From Nitrospira sp. (GTDB lineage: Bacteria > Nitrospirota > Nitrospiria > Nitrospirales > Nitrospiraceae), in the NCBI GenBank assembly GCA_030692565.1, contig JAUYAO010000060.1:1-39259 (forward strand): a stretch of DNA of 39,259 bases, read 5' to 3'. Shown one piece after another: positions 1-8,604 of this stretch (its first letter is position 1; each line of letters begins with the position of its first letter). Position numbers and translations under genes: made by a program. The notes under the pieces were generated by a model. The model saw only the letters and a list, made by a program, of their open reading frames with translations, was not told the origin of the DNA and did not search any database.

Positions 1-253
1 CCCCCAAACCGATCACAATTCCACTCATTGGCACACGTATCGGCCACACCCTTCGGCGGCGGACCGAATCGCTGCTGGTCCTGCCGTGAATCTACGTCTT
101 GTCACGCATGGTCAGCCATTACTCGGACAGGCTCCTAGCCCTTCCGTTGCAGTGTCATTTTCATTCGGGTATGCAGAACTTCGTGCGCTGATGGCATGGC
201 GGCAGATGACTCGTTGTAGACGAATTGGCAGGATAAATCAGGAAGGATGGAAT
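1..253. other. Leading stretch with no supported gene
   Basis: I see no convincing gene here. The only open frame (plus strand from about 86) has no recognisable domain, a composition unlike a folded protein, and runs through the palindrome at 254-277 into the end of the minus-strand PsiF-like gene, so I treat it as chance. Confidence 0.5.
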
Positions 254-277
254 CCGGCGCGGCGGGAGCCGCGCCGG
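254..277 (-). terminator. Perfect GC palindrome after the PsiF-like gene
   Basis: Perfect 10-bp inverted repeat (CCGGCGCGGC / GCCGCGCCGG) around a 4-nt loop, about 10 nt past the stop codon of the minus-strand PsiF-like gene. On the minus strand the stem is followed by a pyrimidine-rich run (ATTCCATCCTTCC) rather than a clean U-tract. It is probably an intrinsic terminator-like or mRNA 3'-end hairpin. Confidence 0.55.
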
Positions 278-287
278 GGTACCGCTG

Positions 288-599
288 CTAGTTTGAGAGA
301 CAGGTGCTCATGAATTTCTTCCGCTCGTCGCCCTTCAAGGTCTTCTCGCCCGCCTCTTTATTGCACGCCTTCATCTTCTCCTGCTGAGCCGTTTTCGCGC
401 TCTTGACCGGCTTGGCGGAGAGACATTCCTTCATAAACGCCTTCCGTTCGTCGCCCTTCCCTTCTCCCAACCCCTTCTCGTTCGCTTCCTTATTGCACGT
501 TGCCATCTTGTTTTGTGGGCCGGCGGCTTCGCTGGACACCGGGGGCAGCACAATCACGGCCAAAAAGAGTGAGAGGACGACCAGGCTGGCAATCTTCAT
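288..599 (-). CDS. PsiF-repeat family secreted protein
   Basis: Small exported protein of 103 residues. Residues 1-25 form a signal peptide (MKIASLVVLSLFLAVIVLPP, then a small-residue SEAA cleavage region). The mature part holds two copies of the PsiF repeat: each has a short Lys-rich stretch, CNKEA, a linker with GDERK, and a closing KxFMxxCLS (around 34-60 and 77-102). Each repeat carries a pair of Cys that could form a disulphide in the periplasm. The family is named after the phosphate-starvation-inducible PsiF of E. coli; its biochemical role is unknown. The gene stands alone, with a strong hairpin just downstream and no visible Pho box. The start is the ATG preceding an obvious signal peptide, with AGGAG upstream. 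Confidence 0.82.
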   Translation of the reverse strand: MKIASLVVLSLFLAVIVLPPVSSEAAGPQNKMATCNKEANEKGLGEGKGDERKAFMKECLSAKPVKSAKTAQQEKMKACNKEAGEKTLKGDERKKFMSTCLSN

Positions 600-688
600 G
601 GTGATGCTCCTTGTGTGAGAGGGTGAAGGATCGACGGGGCACTATACCAAAATGCTTAGTGGTTGTCTGTAAGGAGCAGCCCTAGCCC

Positions 689-1423
689 TCAATAGTCGAC
701 CCGCATGAGGCAGAGCCCTTGGGGAGGCGCAGTCTTCCCTGCTTTCCGGCGATCTCGTACGGCGAGAATAGCAGCAAAACTTTCCGGCGCACGCTTCCCC
801 TGGCCGACTTCGACCAACGTGCCTACGATGCTGCGGACCATCTGTTTCAAAAACCTGTCGGCATAGGCTTCGATACGGAGTTCGTGCCCCTCGCGAATAA
901 CGACGAGGCGTTGGAGATGGCAGATGGGATCTTCGTTTTCGGTCGGTTGCGTTTCGAAGGAGGAGAAGTCGTGCGCACCGACGAGGTGCAGGGCCGCCTG
1001 GTTCATCGCCGCATCGTCCAGCGGTTTGTAGACGTGCCAGACCAATTGCCGGCCCAACGCAGGACGCGGAGAGCGGTTGAGGATCCGATATTGGTAGAGT
1101 TTGCCAGTGGCTTTGTAGCGGGCATGGAACTCAGGAGGAGGAAAGTCGACGGCGCGGACTGAAATATCGGGAGGGAGATGGGCGTTCAACGCCATCTCCC
1201 AGTCATAGGCCGTCATGTCCCGGTCGATGCGAAAGCTGACGACCTGCCCCAGTGCATGCACGCCGGCGTCGGTGCGGCCGGCGGCGACGATGGAGATCGT
1301 CTGTTGCGTCACGTTCTTGATCGCGGTTTCGACCGCTTCTTGAATGGTTGGTTGATTGAGTTGACGCTGCCAGCCGGCGTAGTGCGTGCCGTCGTATTCC
1401 AGTGTCAGCTTGATTGTTGGCAT
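689..1423 (-). CDS. truA: tRNA pseudouridine synthase TruA
   Basis: Cytoplasmic enzyme that converts U38-U40 in the anticodon stem-loop of tRNAs to pseudouridine. At 244 residues it is about normal for TruA. The signature AAGRTDAGVHALGQV is present, placing the catalytic Asp at residue 52. The N-terminal LEYDGTHYAGWQRQ and the C-terminal FLKQMVRSIVGTLVEVG motifs are also typical. It lies 28 bp downstream of the amidase gene on the same strand and is probably co-transcribed with it. No anomalies seen. Confidence 0.95.
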   Translation of the reverse strand: MPTIKLTLEYDGTHYAGWQRQLNQPTIQEAVETAIKNVTQQTISIVAAGRTDAGVHALGQVVSFRIDRDMTAYDWEMALNAHLPPDISVRAVDFPPPEFHARYKATGKLYQYRILNRSPRPALGRQLVWHVYKPLDDAAMNQAALHLVGAHDFSSFETQPTENEDPICHLQRLVVIREGHELRIEAYADRFLKQMVRSIVGTLVEVGQGKRAPESFAAILAVRDRRKAGKTAPPQGLCLMRVDY

Positions 1424-1451
1424 GCCATGGCCTGAAGGTGCGGCGAGCGGG

Positions 1452-2732
1452 TTACCGTGCGGTCGGCTTGCCGGTGGCCAGGAATGATTTCACGCCGTTC
1501 AGCAGCGAGTCGGCCACATCGCGGATGAACGCATTCTTGCGCAGCAAGTCTTCTTCCGATGGATTGGAGATAAACGCGATTTCAGCCAGGATGCTGGGCA
1601 TGCTGGTATGGCGAAGCACATAGAATGGCGCAGTCTTTACCCCGTGGTCGGTGACGGTGTAGTGACCGTTCATATGCGTCATGAGAGATTCCTTGGCGGT
1701 CCAGGCGAGTTCGAGCGACTCCTCGATCTTTTTCGCCGTGAGCAAGTCCGCCACCAGATATTCCCAGCCCACGCCGGTACTACTCAAAGGCGTGCCGTTT
1801 TCGCGGGCGGCGACCTCCAGGGCCCGCTGATCTTTCGCTTCTCCAAAATGGTAAATCTCGATGCCCTTGACCGACCGGGAGGGATGGGAATTCACGTGGA
1901 TGGAGACGAAAAGATCGGCGTCATGGCTGTTGGCGAACTTGGCCCGTTCTTCCAATTCGACGAAAACATCCTGGTCGCGTGTCATCAAGACACGCACGCC
2001 GGGCTGCTTGCTGAGCCGATCCCGCAGTTGCAACGCCACTTTCAGCGTAATGTCTTTTTCCTCCGTGCCGCGCCGGCCGCGCGCACCGGGATCTTTCCCG
2101 CCGTGACCGGGATCGAGCACGATGGTCTTGAACGACTTGGCCTGGGGAATCGTCGGCTGCGGCGGCGGCTCGAACGTGCTCGGAGTCGGTGGGGCGGGTG
2201 GAGCCGGATCCGATGCGGGGGCATCCGGAACGGCGATGCCCGGGATCACGTCCACTACCAGCCGCGCAGGGTTCTCGAGAGAGAATTGTTTGTAACGGCG
2301 GATAGCGCGCGTCGGCACTGCCACAGTGACGGCCCCGGCGGTGGTCTGCGAAATCTGAAACGGGGCCGGAATGACTCCGCGATCGAGTCTGTGCCTGGCG
2401 GCCTGGCTCATCGTGGCATGGGGAAGGAAAAATACCACGTCATCCGAGTCCGCCGATTTGAGTTCAGTCACCTTCGTGTGGCGATCCAGATCGAGCACGA
2501 GCCTGGTTCGCTCAGGGGTGGAGAATACGCGAAAGTTTTGCACGGTGGCCGGCATCATTGAGGCCGGGGTGCCTTTGGTTTTACTTTTATGGGGGCGATG
2601 AGAACGGGCGTCGGAGGCGGCCGCAAACGCCTGGTCGAATCCTCCGGTCAGGAGGCCCAGCGTGAGGGCGAGCAGGCACAGGAATGCGAGAGAGATGCGG
2701 AACGGGAAAGCCTGCCGAGATCGTAGTCGCAT
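1452..2732 (-). CDS. N-acetylmuramoyl-L-alanine amidase, AMIN + Amidase_3 (AmiC type)
   Basis: Periplasmic zinc amidase that cleaves the MurNAc-L-Ala bond of peptidoglycan, normally to split daughter cells. Order: signal peptide about 1-38; a basic linker; an AMIN domain about 62-165 (targeting to wall or septum); a Pro-rich linker 170-200; the Amidase_3 catalytic domain about 202-418. Expected zinc and catalytic residues are visible: His210 in LDPGHGG, Glu225 in GTEEKD, His279 in FVSIHVNSH, and catalytic Glu384 in ILAEIAFISN. Length (426) fits AmiB/AmiC-like proteins. It precedes truA on the minus strand. AmiC-type enzymes usually need an EnvC/NlpD-type LytM activator, which is not in this window. 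Confidence 0.92.
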   Translation of the reverse strand: MRLRSRQAFPFRISLAFLCLLALTLGLLTGGFDQAFAAASDARSHRPHKSKTKGTPASMMPATVQNFRVFSTPERTRLVLDLDRHTKVTELKSADSDDVVFFLPHATMSQAARHRLDRGVIPAPFQISQTTAGAVTVAVPTRAIRRYKQFSLENPARLVVDVIPGIAVPDAPASDPAPPAPPTPSTFEPPPQPTIPQAKSFKTIVLDPGHGGKDPGARGRRGTEEKDITLKVALQLRDRLSKQPGVRVLMTRDQDVFVELEERAKFANSHDADLFVSIHVNSHPSRSVKGIEIYHFGEAKDQRALEVAARENGTPLSSTGVGWEYLVADLLTAKKIEESLELAWTAKESLMTHMNGHYTVTDHGVKTAPFYVLRHTSMPSILAEIAFISNPSEEDLLRKNAFIRDVADSLLNGVKSFLATGKPTAR

Positions 2733-2851
2733 GTGCCTATATTAATTGTAGGGGATAAAAACTTTTCTCAGATGTTTCATCACTTGTCAAGCCGTTGCAC
2801 CAGTTCCTCTCTGGCATTGACAGAGGGGAACCCGCCCGGTAGCGTGGGCCT

Positions 2852-3367
2852 ATGGCGACTCATCTTATCATTGATGGCTATAACCTGCTCGGGGCCCAGT
2901 CTGCAGCGAAGTCTGAGATGGCCAGGGAGTCGCTGTTGCACGACCTGGCCGCCTATCGGCATCGCAAGGGGCATCCGTTGACCGTCGTGTTCGACGGCTG
3001 GCAACAGGGGCATCCCGTTGAACATCGCGAGCATCGCGCAGGGGTTCAGGTGATCTACTCACGCCGGGGCGAGAAGGCCGATCAGGTTATTCAGCGGCTT
3101 GCGCGCGAGTATGGATCGGCTTGCGCTGTGGTGAGCTCCGACCATGAAATCGTGGCGACGGCCAGGGCGCATGGCGCGACGGTGATGACCGCGCAGTTGT
3201 TTATGAGCAAATTGGCAGGGAGCGGACTGTCGTCAGGGCCGATCCAGGGCAAAGAACTCGATTTTGGAGAGGACGAGCGGCCCCGCCGGGGACCCGAGAA
3301 GAAGGGCAATCCGAGGAAGCTCCCCAAGGCGGTCCGTGAACGGAACCGTCAGCTCAAGCGATTTTGA
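2852..3367 (+). CDS. NYN domain protein, YacP-like (Rae1-type) ribonuclease
   Basis: Predicted PIN-like (NYN) endoribonuclease of the YacP/Rae1 family, 171 residues. The acidic residues expected in the active site are present: Asp8 in LIIDGYNLL, Asp48 in VVFDGW and Asp97 in VVSSDHEI. The C-terminal tail is very basic (RRGPEKKGNPRKLPKAVRERNRQLKRF), suggesting RNA binding. In Bacillus, Rae1 cuts mRNA in the ribosomal A site; a similar job here is inference. The gene is transcribed towards TatD and the two coding regions overlap tail-to-tail by 14 bp. Confidence 0.85.
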   Translation: MATHLIIDGYNLLGAQSAAKSEMARESLLHDLAAYRHRKGHPLTVVFDGWQQGHPVEHREHRAGVQVIYSRRGEKADQVIQRLAREYGSACAVVSSDHEIVATARAHGATVMTAQLFMSKLAGSGLSSGPIQGKELDFGEDERPRRGPEKKGNPRKLPKAVRERNRQLKRF

Positions 3368-4133
3368 ACAGCCGTTTGGCGTTGCGGGTGGTGGCGAGGG
3401 CGATTTTCTCGGGCGACATGCCGACTTCATCGGCGCGAACGGTGGCGAGCTGTTGCGCCACATCCGCGACATAGGCCGGTTCATTCCGTTTCCCGCGATG
3501 CGGGACCGGTGTCAGATAGGGACAGTCGGTTTCGATCAGCAGTCGATCCAGCGGAACGGTCTTCGCAATGTCACGCAGTGCCGTGGCGCTCGGGAACGTC
3601 AGAATACCGGAGAACGACAGATAAAATCCCAGATCGAGCGCCTCCTTCGCCAGTGCCGCATTCCCGGAAAAGCAGTGAAACACCCCGCCGACTTCAGACG
3701 CCTTCTCTTCCCGTAAGATCGTGACCGTATCCGCGTCGGCCTCCCTGGTGTGAATGATCACCGGGAGCCGGAGTTCGTGCGCGAGCTGAATCTGTTCGCG
3801 AAACCGGTCGCGCTGCTCTTTCGGCGACGAGTGATTGTAGTGGTAGTCCAATCCGATCTCGCCATAGGCCACGACCTTTTTGTTCCTGGCCAGCCGGCGG
3901 AATTCGTCGTACCAGGTGTCTTGAATGTGTTTGACCTCGTGCGGGTGCACGCCGATGGAGGCATAGACAAAGGGGTGCTGGTCGGCCAGGGCAACGGCAG
4001 ACTGGCTGGTGGCGAGATCGCAGCCGATAGTGATGAAGTTGTCCACGCCGGCTTCGCGCGCCCGCGCGAGCATCGCGTCGCGGTCATCGTTGTAGCGGGC
4101 ATCGTCGAGATGGGTGTGTGTGTCAATGAGCAT
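3354..4133 (-). CDS. TatD family metal-dependent hydrolase
   Basis: TatD-type deoxyribonuclease/amidohydrolase with a TIM-barrel fold, 259 residues, normal for the family. Metal ligands are visible in order: His6 and His8 in DTHTHLD, Glu92 in YGEIGLDYHY, His128 in VIIHTRE, His153 in FHCFSG and Asp203 in ETDCPYLTP. Relatives act as 3'-5' exonucleases on single-stranded DNA/RNA or as D-aminoacyl-tRNA deacylase-like enzymes; the substrate here is not decidable. In many bacteria tatD follows metG or holB; here it is separate. A short-form hairpin repeat lies 13 bp upstream of its start, in its likely 5' leader. It ends tail-to-tail with the NYN gene, overlapping 14 bp. Confidence 0.92.
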   Translation of the reverse strand: MLIDTHTHLDDARYNDDRDAMLARAREAGVDNFITIGCDLATSQSAVALADQHPFVYASIGVHPHEVKHIQDTWYDEFRRLARNKKVVAYGEIGLDYHYNHSSPKEQRDRFREQIQLAHELRLPVIIHTREADADTVTILREEKASEVGGVFHCFSGNAALAKEALDLGFYLSFSGILTFPSATALRDIAKTVPLDRLLIETDCPYLTPVPHRGKRNEPAYVADVAQQLATVRADEVGMSPEKIALATTRNAKRLFKIA

Positions 4134-4146
4134 GCGGGTTTCTGGC

Positions 4147-4255
4147 AGGATGCTGAAAAATGCCGCCAGCTTCGTTCTCGGCCTTGCCCGCGGAACGGCG
4201 CGTCTCGGCGCGCCGGGGTTGGGCGGGTAAGAACCGTGGCCTTTTTGAGCATCCT
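4147..4255. repeat. Short-form intergenic hairpin repeat (copy A)
   Basis: 109-bp element with terminal inverted repeats: AGGATGCTGAAAAATGCC at the left pairs with GGCCTTTTTGAGCATCCT at the right. Inside is CGTTCTCGG (shared with the long copies), then a core with an apical hairpin GGCGCG-TCTCGG-CGCGCC and a second stem TTGCCCGC / GCGGGTAA around it. The core matches the copy at ~8605-8688. It lies between tatD and aroG. On the minus strand it can be read as a short frame, but that frame is a by-product of the repeat. Confidence 0.8.
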
Positions 4256-4366
4256 GTGGTTATTGGGGCTTTAATACTGTACGAAATATTCTCGCATATG
4301 TTTCGTGCGCACCGATTTGTTTTCAACCTGCTAGTGGAGGGGATCAGGCTGAAGACTGAAGTCTTG

Positions 4367-5425
4367 CTACGCAGGTTTGGTGATGATCGTGTCAGCCAGC
4401 TCGTTCAGCAATGCGGCTGTTTCATCCCAACCAAGGCAGGCGTCGGTGATGGAGACGCCGTGCGCGAGCGTCACGCCCTGCTTCCAGGCCTGCTTGCCGG
4501 GGTTGAGATTGCTTTCGAGCATCAAGCCCATGATGGAGTGGCGGCCCTCGCGGAACTGGCGGAGCACGTCGCGGGCGACGAGGCCCTGGCGTTTATGGTC
4601 CTTGTGGGAGTTGTCGTGCGAGCAGTCGATCATGATGGGACGCGCGATCCCTTCACCGGCGACCGCCGCTTCGGCTTTGGCGACATGCTCCGCTTCATAG
4701 TTGGTTTTGCCGCCGCCGCCACGGAGGACGATGTGCCGGTCCGGGTTGCCGGCGGTCCGGATGATCGACGTCTGTCCCTCGGCGTTGATGCCGACAAAAT
4801 GGTGAGGCGCGCGGGCCGAGGTCATCGCGTTCACGGCGACTTGCAGGCTGCCTTCGGTGCCGTTCTTGAATCCGACCGGCATCGACACGCCGCTGGCCAG
4901 TTCGCGATGGGTCTGGCTTTCGGTGGTGCGGGCGCCGATGGCGCTCCAGCTGATCAGGTCGGCGATATATTGCGGGCTGATCGGATCGAGCAGCTCGGTG
5001 GCGCAGGGCATGCCGGACTGATTGATCTTCAAAAGAATCGTACGGGCCAGTTCCATCCCGGTGGCGATATCGCAGGTGCCGTCCAGATGCGGATCGTTGA
5101 TGAGGCCTTTCCAGCCGACGGTCGTGCGCGGTTTTTCAAAGTAGGTGCGCATGACGATCAAGAGGCGGTCGCGCAGGGCTTCGGCCACCGGCTTGAGCTT
5201 GGCGGCATATTCGTAGGCGGCGTCGGGGTCGTGAATGGAGCAGGGTCCGACGATGACGAGCAGCCTGTCGCGGTCTTGGCCATGGAGAATCCGACGGATG
5301 GCATCACGCGTCTCGACGACGAGGGCCGCGGCTTCATCCGTGATGGGAAGCTTCGTCTTGATGGCGCGCGGCGAGGGGAGCGCGTTGATTTCTAAGACAT
5401 GTTGGTTGTCGATGGGTCGGTTCAT
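4367..5425 (-). CDS. aroG: 3-deoxy-7-phosphoheptulonate synthase, class I (AroF/G/H type)
   Basis: First enzyme of the shikimate pathway; condenses phosphoenolpyruvate and erythrose 4-phosphate to DAHP in the cytoplasm. The protein is 352 residues from the chosen ATG, normal for class I alpha enzymes. Family motifs are visible: VGPCSIHDP, MRTYFEKPRTTVGWKG, SWSAIGARTTESQTHRE, GFKNGTEGS (PEP/phosphate site) and MIDCSHDNSHKDHKRQ (metal-binding Cys/His region). I chose the ATG at 5425 (MNRPIDNQH) over an in-frame GTG at 5461 because it has GGACAGGT just upstream and the first 12 residues of the longer form look non-homologous. Which aromatic amino acid inhibits it cannot be read from the sequence. 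Confidence 0.93.
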   Translation of the reverse strand: MNRPIDNQHVLEINALPSPRAIKTKLPITDEAAALVVETRDAIRRILHGQDRDRLLVIVGPCSIHDPDAAYEYAAKLKPVAEALRDRLLIVMRTYFEKPRTTVGWKGLINDPHLDGTCDIATGMELARTILLKINQSGMPCATELLDPISPQYIADLISWSAIGARTTESQTHRELASGVSMPVGFKNGTEGSLQVAVNAMTSARAPHHFVGINAEGQTSIIRTAGNPDRHIVLRGGGGKTNYEAEHVAKAEAAVAGEGIARPIMIDCSHDNSHKDHKRQGLVARDVLRQFREGRHSIMGLMLESNLNPGKQAWKQGVTLAHGVSITDACLGWDETAALLNELADTIITKPA

Positions 5426-5533
5426 GGTACCTGTCCGCGAGTGGATCGCGGCCTTTTCCACTCAGGTTAGTTGCACGGGATCGTTTTGGGATTCGCTAGG
5501 ATATGCGAAAACACAAGGAAAAGTCCATATGGC

Positions 5534-5561
5534 TTGACAGGAGCTAGGGGCTATCGATACT
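5534..5561 (+). promoter_or_regulatory. Candidate sigma-70 promoter of the metal locus
   Basis: TTGACA (exact -35 consensus) at 5534-5539 is followed after 16 nt by GATACT (4 of 6 matches to the -10 consensus). Transcription would begin near 5568, upstream of the His-rich peptide gene, which favours the ATG at 5617 over the GTG at 5578. I did not recognise a Fur or Zur box. Confidence 0.45.
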
Positions 5562-5616
5562 TTGGCGTGGGTTCTCTGTGTCTATGGTGATGAGTCTGTC
5601 GGATGCGCGAGATGCT

Positions 5617-5946
5617 ATGATGAAGTTCCGTTCGCCCCATTCGCACTCGCTGCTCCGCCGGTGTCTCTCATTGGCGATGCTCGTCATCCTGCTCGGACTG
5701 GCCCCGTTCGCCGTCGCGCAGGATGTGCACCATGAGTTGGCGGCCGCCGATCACGACGGCCACGAACACTCCGATACCGACCTCTGTCAGTGGGTTCAGC
5801 ACCATACGGCCGGGTCGTTGGATGATGGCGCGCCGATTCTGGTTGCCGGTGAGCTGGTCCGATTCGCCGAGTCTCCTGCTGAGTCCATTCTGCTCTCCGT
5901 TGAGCCTTCTTCCTTCGATCCCTCCCGCGCTCCTCCGCGCCGCTAA
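5617..5946 (+). CDS. Small secreted His-rich protein (DUF2946-like)
   Basis: Exported protein of about 109 residues. The start is either of two adjacent ATGs (5617 or 5620); an upstream in-frame GTG at 5578 is less likely because the hydrophobic signal peptide (LLRRCLSLAMLVILLGLAPFAVAQ) directly follows the chosen start. The mature chain begins with a metal-ligand-rich stretch, VHHELAAADHDGHEHSD, then LCQWVQHH, and ends SRAPPRR. That organisation (His cluster, a short Cys/Trp motif, RAPP-type tail) resembles DUF2946 proteins, often encoded next to TonB-dependent metal receptors. It is immediately upstream of such a receptor. I infer periplasmic metal binding or sensing; the function is not established. 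Confidence 0.62.
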   Translation: MMKFRSPHSHSLLRRCLSLAMLVILLGLAPFAVAQDVHHELAAADHDGHEHSDTDLCQWVQHHTAGSLDDGAPILVAGELVRFAESPAESILLSVEPSSFDPSRAPPRR

Positions 5947-6036
5947 GTTCCCTTCAACGAGTCGTGCCGGGTTCGGCGCAGTCTGTGCCGGGCGCCGGCT
6001 TCTATTCTATTTCGATGTTGAACGTGGAGGATCTGT

Positions 6037-8448
6037 ATGCGACGCGCGTGGTTTCATATCTGTGCTGGTTTGATTATCGGGAGTCTGGTCGGGAATGGTG
6101 GGGGGCTGTCACCGGCTCATGCAGCGGAGGAAGCCGCCAGTACGATTCGCGGCTCGGTTCAGAATCAGGACCTTCGTCGGGTCGGGCAGGCGGTGGTGGA
6201 GGTGAAGGATCAGGAAGGCAATGTGGTGGCGACGGCGGTGTCGAACGATGCCGGCGAGTTCATCGCCTCCGTACCCGCGGCGGGAACCTACTCGGTCAGC
6301 GCTGTACAGGATACCTATCGGAGCGAATACGTGGTGTTGCAGATCAGGACGGATGAGCCGAAGCCCATTACGCTGACGTTGTCGAAGACGAAAGAAGTCG
6401 CATTGGAAGTGGTGTCCCCGCTGGCCCCGATCCAATACAAGGCGTCGAGCGAAACCTACTCGGTGAGCCGGAAAGACATCGAAGCGTTGCCGCGCGGCAA
6501 CAATAACGAGCTGCACGATGTGTTGCTGACGATCCCCAGCGCAACCTACGGCTCGCTGAAACAGGTCCACATCCGGCAGGACCATGCCAACCTCCAATTG
6601 CGCATCGACGGCGTGCCGATTCCCGACACCGTCTCGTCCACCTTTTCGGACGTCATCTCTCCCCGCTCCTGGGAGCGGGCGGACATCGTCCTCGGCGGCA
6701 TGGAGGCCAACGTCGGCAACAAGACGGCGGCGTTGATCGACATCACAACCAAGAGCGGGACGAAGCCCGGGTTCGGCTCGTTGCAGATGTTCGGCGGATC
6801 CAATCGCACGGTCAATCCCTCGTTCGAATACGGCGGGACCGTCGGCGAGAAGTTCCGCTACTACATCCTGAACAGCCACACATCGACGAACCGCGGCATC
6901 GAGCCGCCGACGCTCGGCCACTCGATTTTTCATGGCCAGAGCGAACGGAACCAGACGATGTTCCGGGGCGACTATCAGCACGACAACACCAACAACTTCA
7001 CCGTGCTCTTTTTGAACTCCGTGGCGAAGTATCAAATTCCCACGCTGCCGGGCCAGACTCAGAATGCGACAATTACGGGTCTGCTGCCGGCGGGGTTCTC
7101 GGCGGTGCCGTCGGAAATGGTTGATGAAAACCAGAAAGAGCAGAATCAGTACTCGCACCTGGTGTGGCGGCATGATGTGACGTCGAACCAGTTCTTCAGC
7201 CTGGCGGGCTATTTCCGGCATACCCGCGCGACGTTCAAGACCGATCCGTTCAACGTGCTGGCCTACGTGCCGGATGAAGCGGAGCCGTTTTCAGCCGGGA
7301 GTCAGGATCGCACGGCCTTCTCGGGCGGGCTTCGCCTGGATTACACCTACGTGCACAGCAAAGAGCATTTGATCAAGACGGGTTTCCAGTTCGACCGGAC
7401 GCAGGCCATCAACAAGACCCGGCTGTCGACGTTTCTGGATGACGGCGCGGGAAATCCGACGGGAAATGTCATCGGTCTCAATGCCGACAATCGCTTGATC
7501 GGCTACCGGCAGGAATTCTGGATTCAGGATCAATGGACGCCCAATGACCAGTGGACGTTCAATCTCGGGTTGCGCGGCGACGTGGTGCAATATCAACGGG
7601 ACGAGGCGCAGCTGAGTCCGCGTATCGGCGTGACCTACAAGGCGAACCAGTCGAATGTGTTTCACGTGTTCTACGGCCGGATGTTCACGCCGCCGAACCT
7701 GGAAGCGATTTCCTTTGCGAAGCTGAACACGGCCGGCACGAAAGCGGCGCCGGAAGATGCGACGAATGTGACGCCCCGGGCCGAACGGGCGCATTACTTC
7801 GAAGCCGGCAGCTACCATGCGCTCTCCAGTTGGGCGACGTTTCAATTGACGGGGTACTACAAGCTGGCCCGCAATCTGTCCGATGCCGGACAGTTCGGCA
7901 CGACGCCGTTGTTGAACTACTTTGCCTTCAACTATGGATGGCAGCGCGGCATCGACGGGGCCTTGAAGTTCCAGGTGATGGACAATCTCACGGCCCGGCT
8001 GAATGCGGCCTGGGGCCAGTGCAAAGGCTATGGCCTCCAATCGGGACATTTTCTGCTGCACGGCGAGGAAATCGGTGATATCAATTCGCCCGGCGGAGTG
8101 TTCTGCGACCACCAGCAGACGATCACCAGCTCGGCGCTCGTCAGCTACCGGCTGATGGAGCGGACGACGTTCAGCGGGCAGATGCTGTTCGGATCAGGCT
8201 TGCGGACGGCGGATGAAGGTGCGAAGACGAATTCGACGCATAGCCAGTCCTATACCGTCTTCAATACGTCGATCACCCATGTGATTCCGCTTCCCTGGGA
8301 AGGCCAGAAGTTTCTGATCGGATTCGATGTGGTCAATTTGTTCGATCAAAAGTACTACATCAATCGCGGCGAGGGGAGCATCGGGCTTGGCGTCTCGCAT
8401 GCGGGGATGCCGAGGTCGTTCTTTTTCCGCGGCCAGTGGTTCTTTTAA
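6037..8448 (+). CDS. TonB-dependent outer-membrane receptor with N-terminal carboxypeptidase-regulatory-like domain
   Basis: Outer-membrane beta-barrel for active uptake, 803 residues. Order: signal peptide about 1-29 (ending AHAAEE); a CarboxypepD_reg-like beta domain about 36-115 (STIRGSVQNQ to the TLTLSK region); plug domain about 138-240 (SVSRKDIEALPRGNNNELHDVL and the RIDGVPIP motif); then the barrel, closing in GQWFF with the C-terminal Phe expected for BAM recognition. A barrel loop near 660-690 is rich in Cys, His and Asp/Glu. GGAGG stands 7 nt before the ATG. Its neighbours are His-rich secreted proteins, a G3E GTPase and a CDF exporter, so a metal or metal-chelate substrate is likely, but this is inference. 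A long hairpin repeat starts right after its stop codon. Confidence 0.88.
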   Translation: MRRAWFHICAGLIIGSLVGNGGGLSPAHAAEEAASTIRGSVQNQDLRRVGQAVVEVKDQEGNVVATAVSNDAGEFIASVPAAGTYSVSAVQDTYRSEYVVLQIRTDEPKPITLTLSKTKEVALEVVSPLAPIQYKASSETYSVSRKDIEALPRGNNNELHDVLLTIPSATYGSLKQVHIRQDHANLQLRIDGVPIPDTVSSTFSDVISPRSWERADIVLGGMEANVGNKTAALIDITTKSGTKPGFGSLQMFGGSNRTVNPSFEYGGTVGEKFRYYILNSHTSTNRGIEPPTLGHSIFHGQSERNQTMFRGDYQHDNTNNFTVLFLNSVAKYQIPTLPGQTQNATITGLLPAGFSAVPSEMVDENQKEQNQYSHLVWRHDVTSNQFFSLAGYFRHTRATFKTDPFNVLAYVPDEAEPFSAGSQDRTAFSGGLRLDYTYVHSKEHLIKTGFQFDRTQAINKTRLSTFLDDGAGNPTGNVIGLNADNRLIGYRQEFWIQDQWTPNDQWTFNLGLRGDVVQYQRDEAQLSPRIGVTYKANQSNVFHVFYGRMFTPPNLEAISFAKLNTAGTKAAPEDATNVTPRAERAHYFEAGSYHALSSWATFQLTGYYKLARNLSDAGQFGTTPLLNYFAFNYGWQRGIDGALKFQVMDNLTARLNAAWGQCKGYGLQSGHFLLHGEEIGDINSPGGVFCDHQQTITSSALVSYRLMERTTFSGQMLFGSGLRTADEGAKTNSTHSQSYTVFNTSITHVIPLPWEGQKFLIGFDVVNLFDQKYYINRGEGSIGLGVSHAGMPRSFFFRGQWFF

Positions 8449-8574
8449 CCGGATGCTGAAACGGGCCACCAACGGCGTTCTCGGCTCGGCAACATCCTCA
8501 ACGTAGCCCAGAGGCTACGCCTCCGGTGTTGCCGTCGCCTGCGGCCTTGTTGGATGGCTCGTTTGAGCATCCGG
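8449..8574. repeat. Long-form intergenic hairpin repeat (copy B)
   Basis: 126-bp element beginning on the nucleotide after the TonB receptor's TAA. Outer arm: CCGGATGCT pairs with AGCATCCGG, then AAACGGGCCA with TGGCTCGTTT (one G-U). Next CCAAC pairs with GTTGG, CGGCAACA with TGTTGCCG, and an apical stem CGTAGCC-CAGA-GGCTACG. Constant boxes GGCGTTCTCGG and CTGCGGCCTTG match the copies at 27176 and 32982. Confidence 0.88.
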
Positions 8575-8604
8575 TGGGGAGTCTGCAAGTATGATTGTCG
8601 ATGT

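Noticed and set aside
86-313. 75-residue plus-strand frame near the left end
   Set aside because: No domain, runs through the palindrome at 254-277 and into the PsiF-like gene on the other strand.
4160-5395. 411-residue plus-strand frame opposite aroG
   Set aside because: It is the shadow of the GC-rich aroG gene and starts inside repeat copy A; aroG has clear family motifs.
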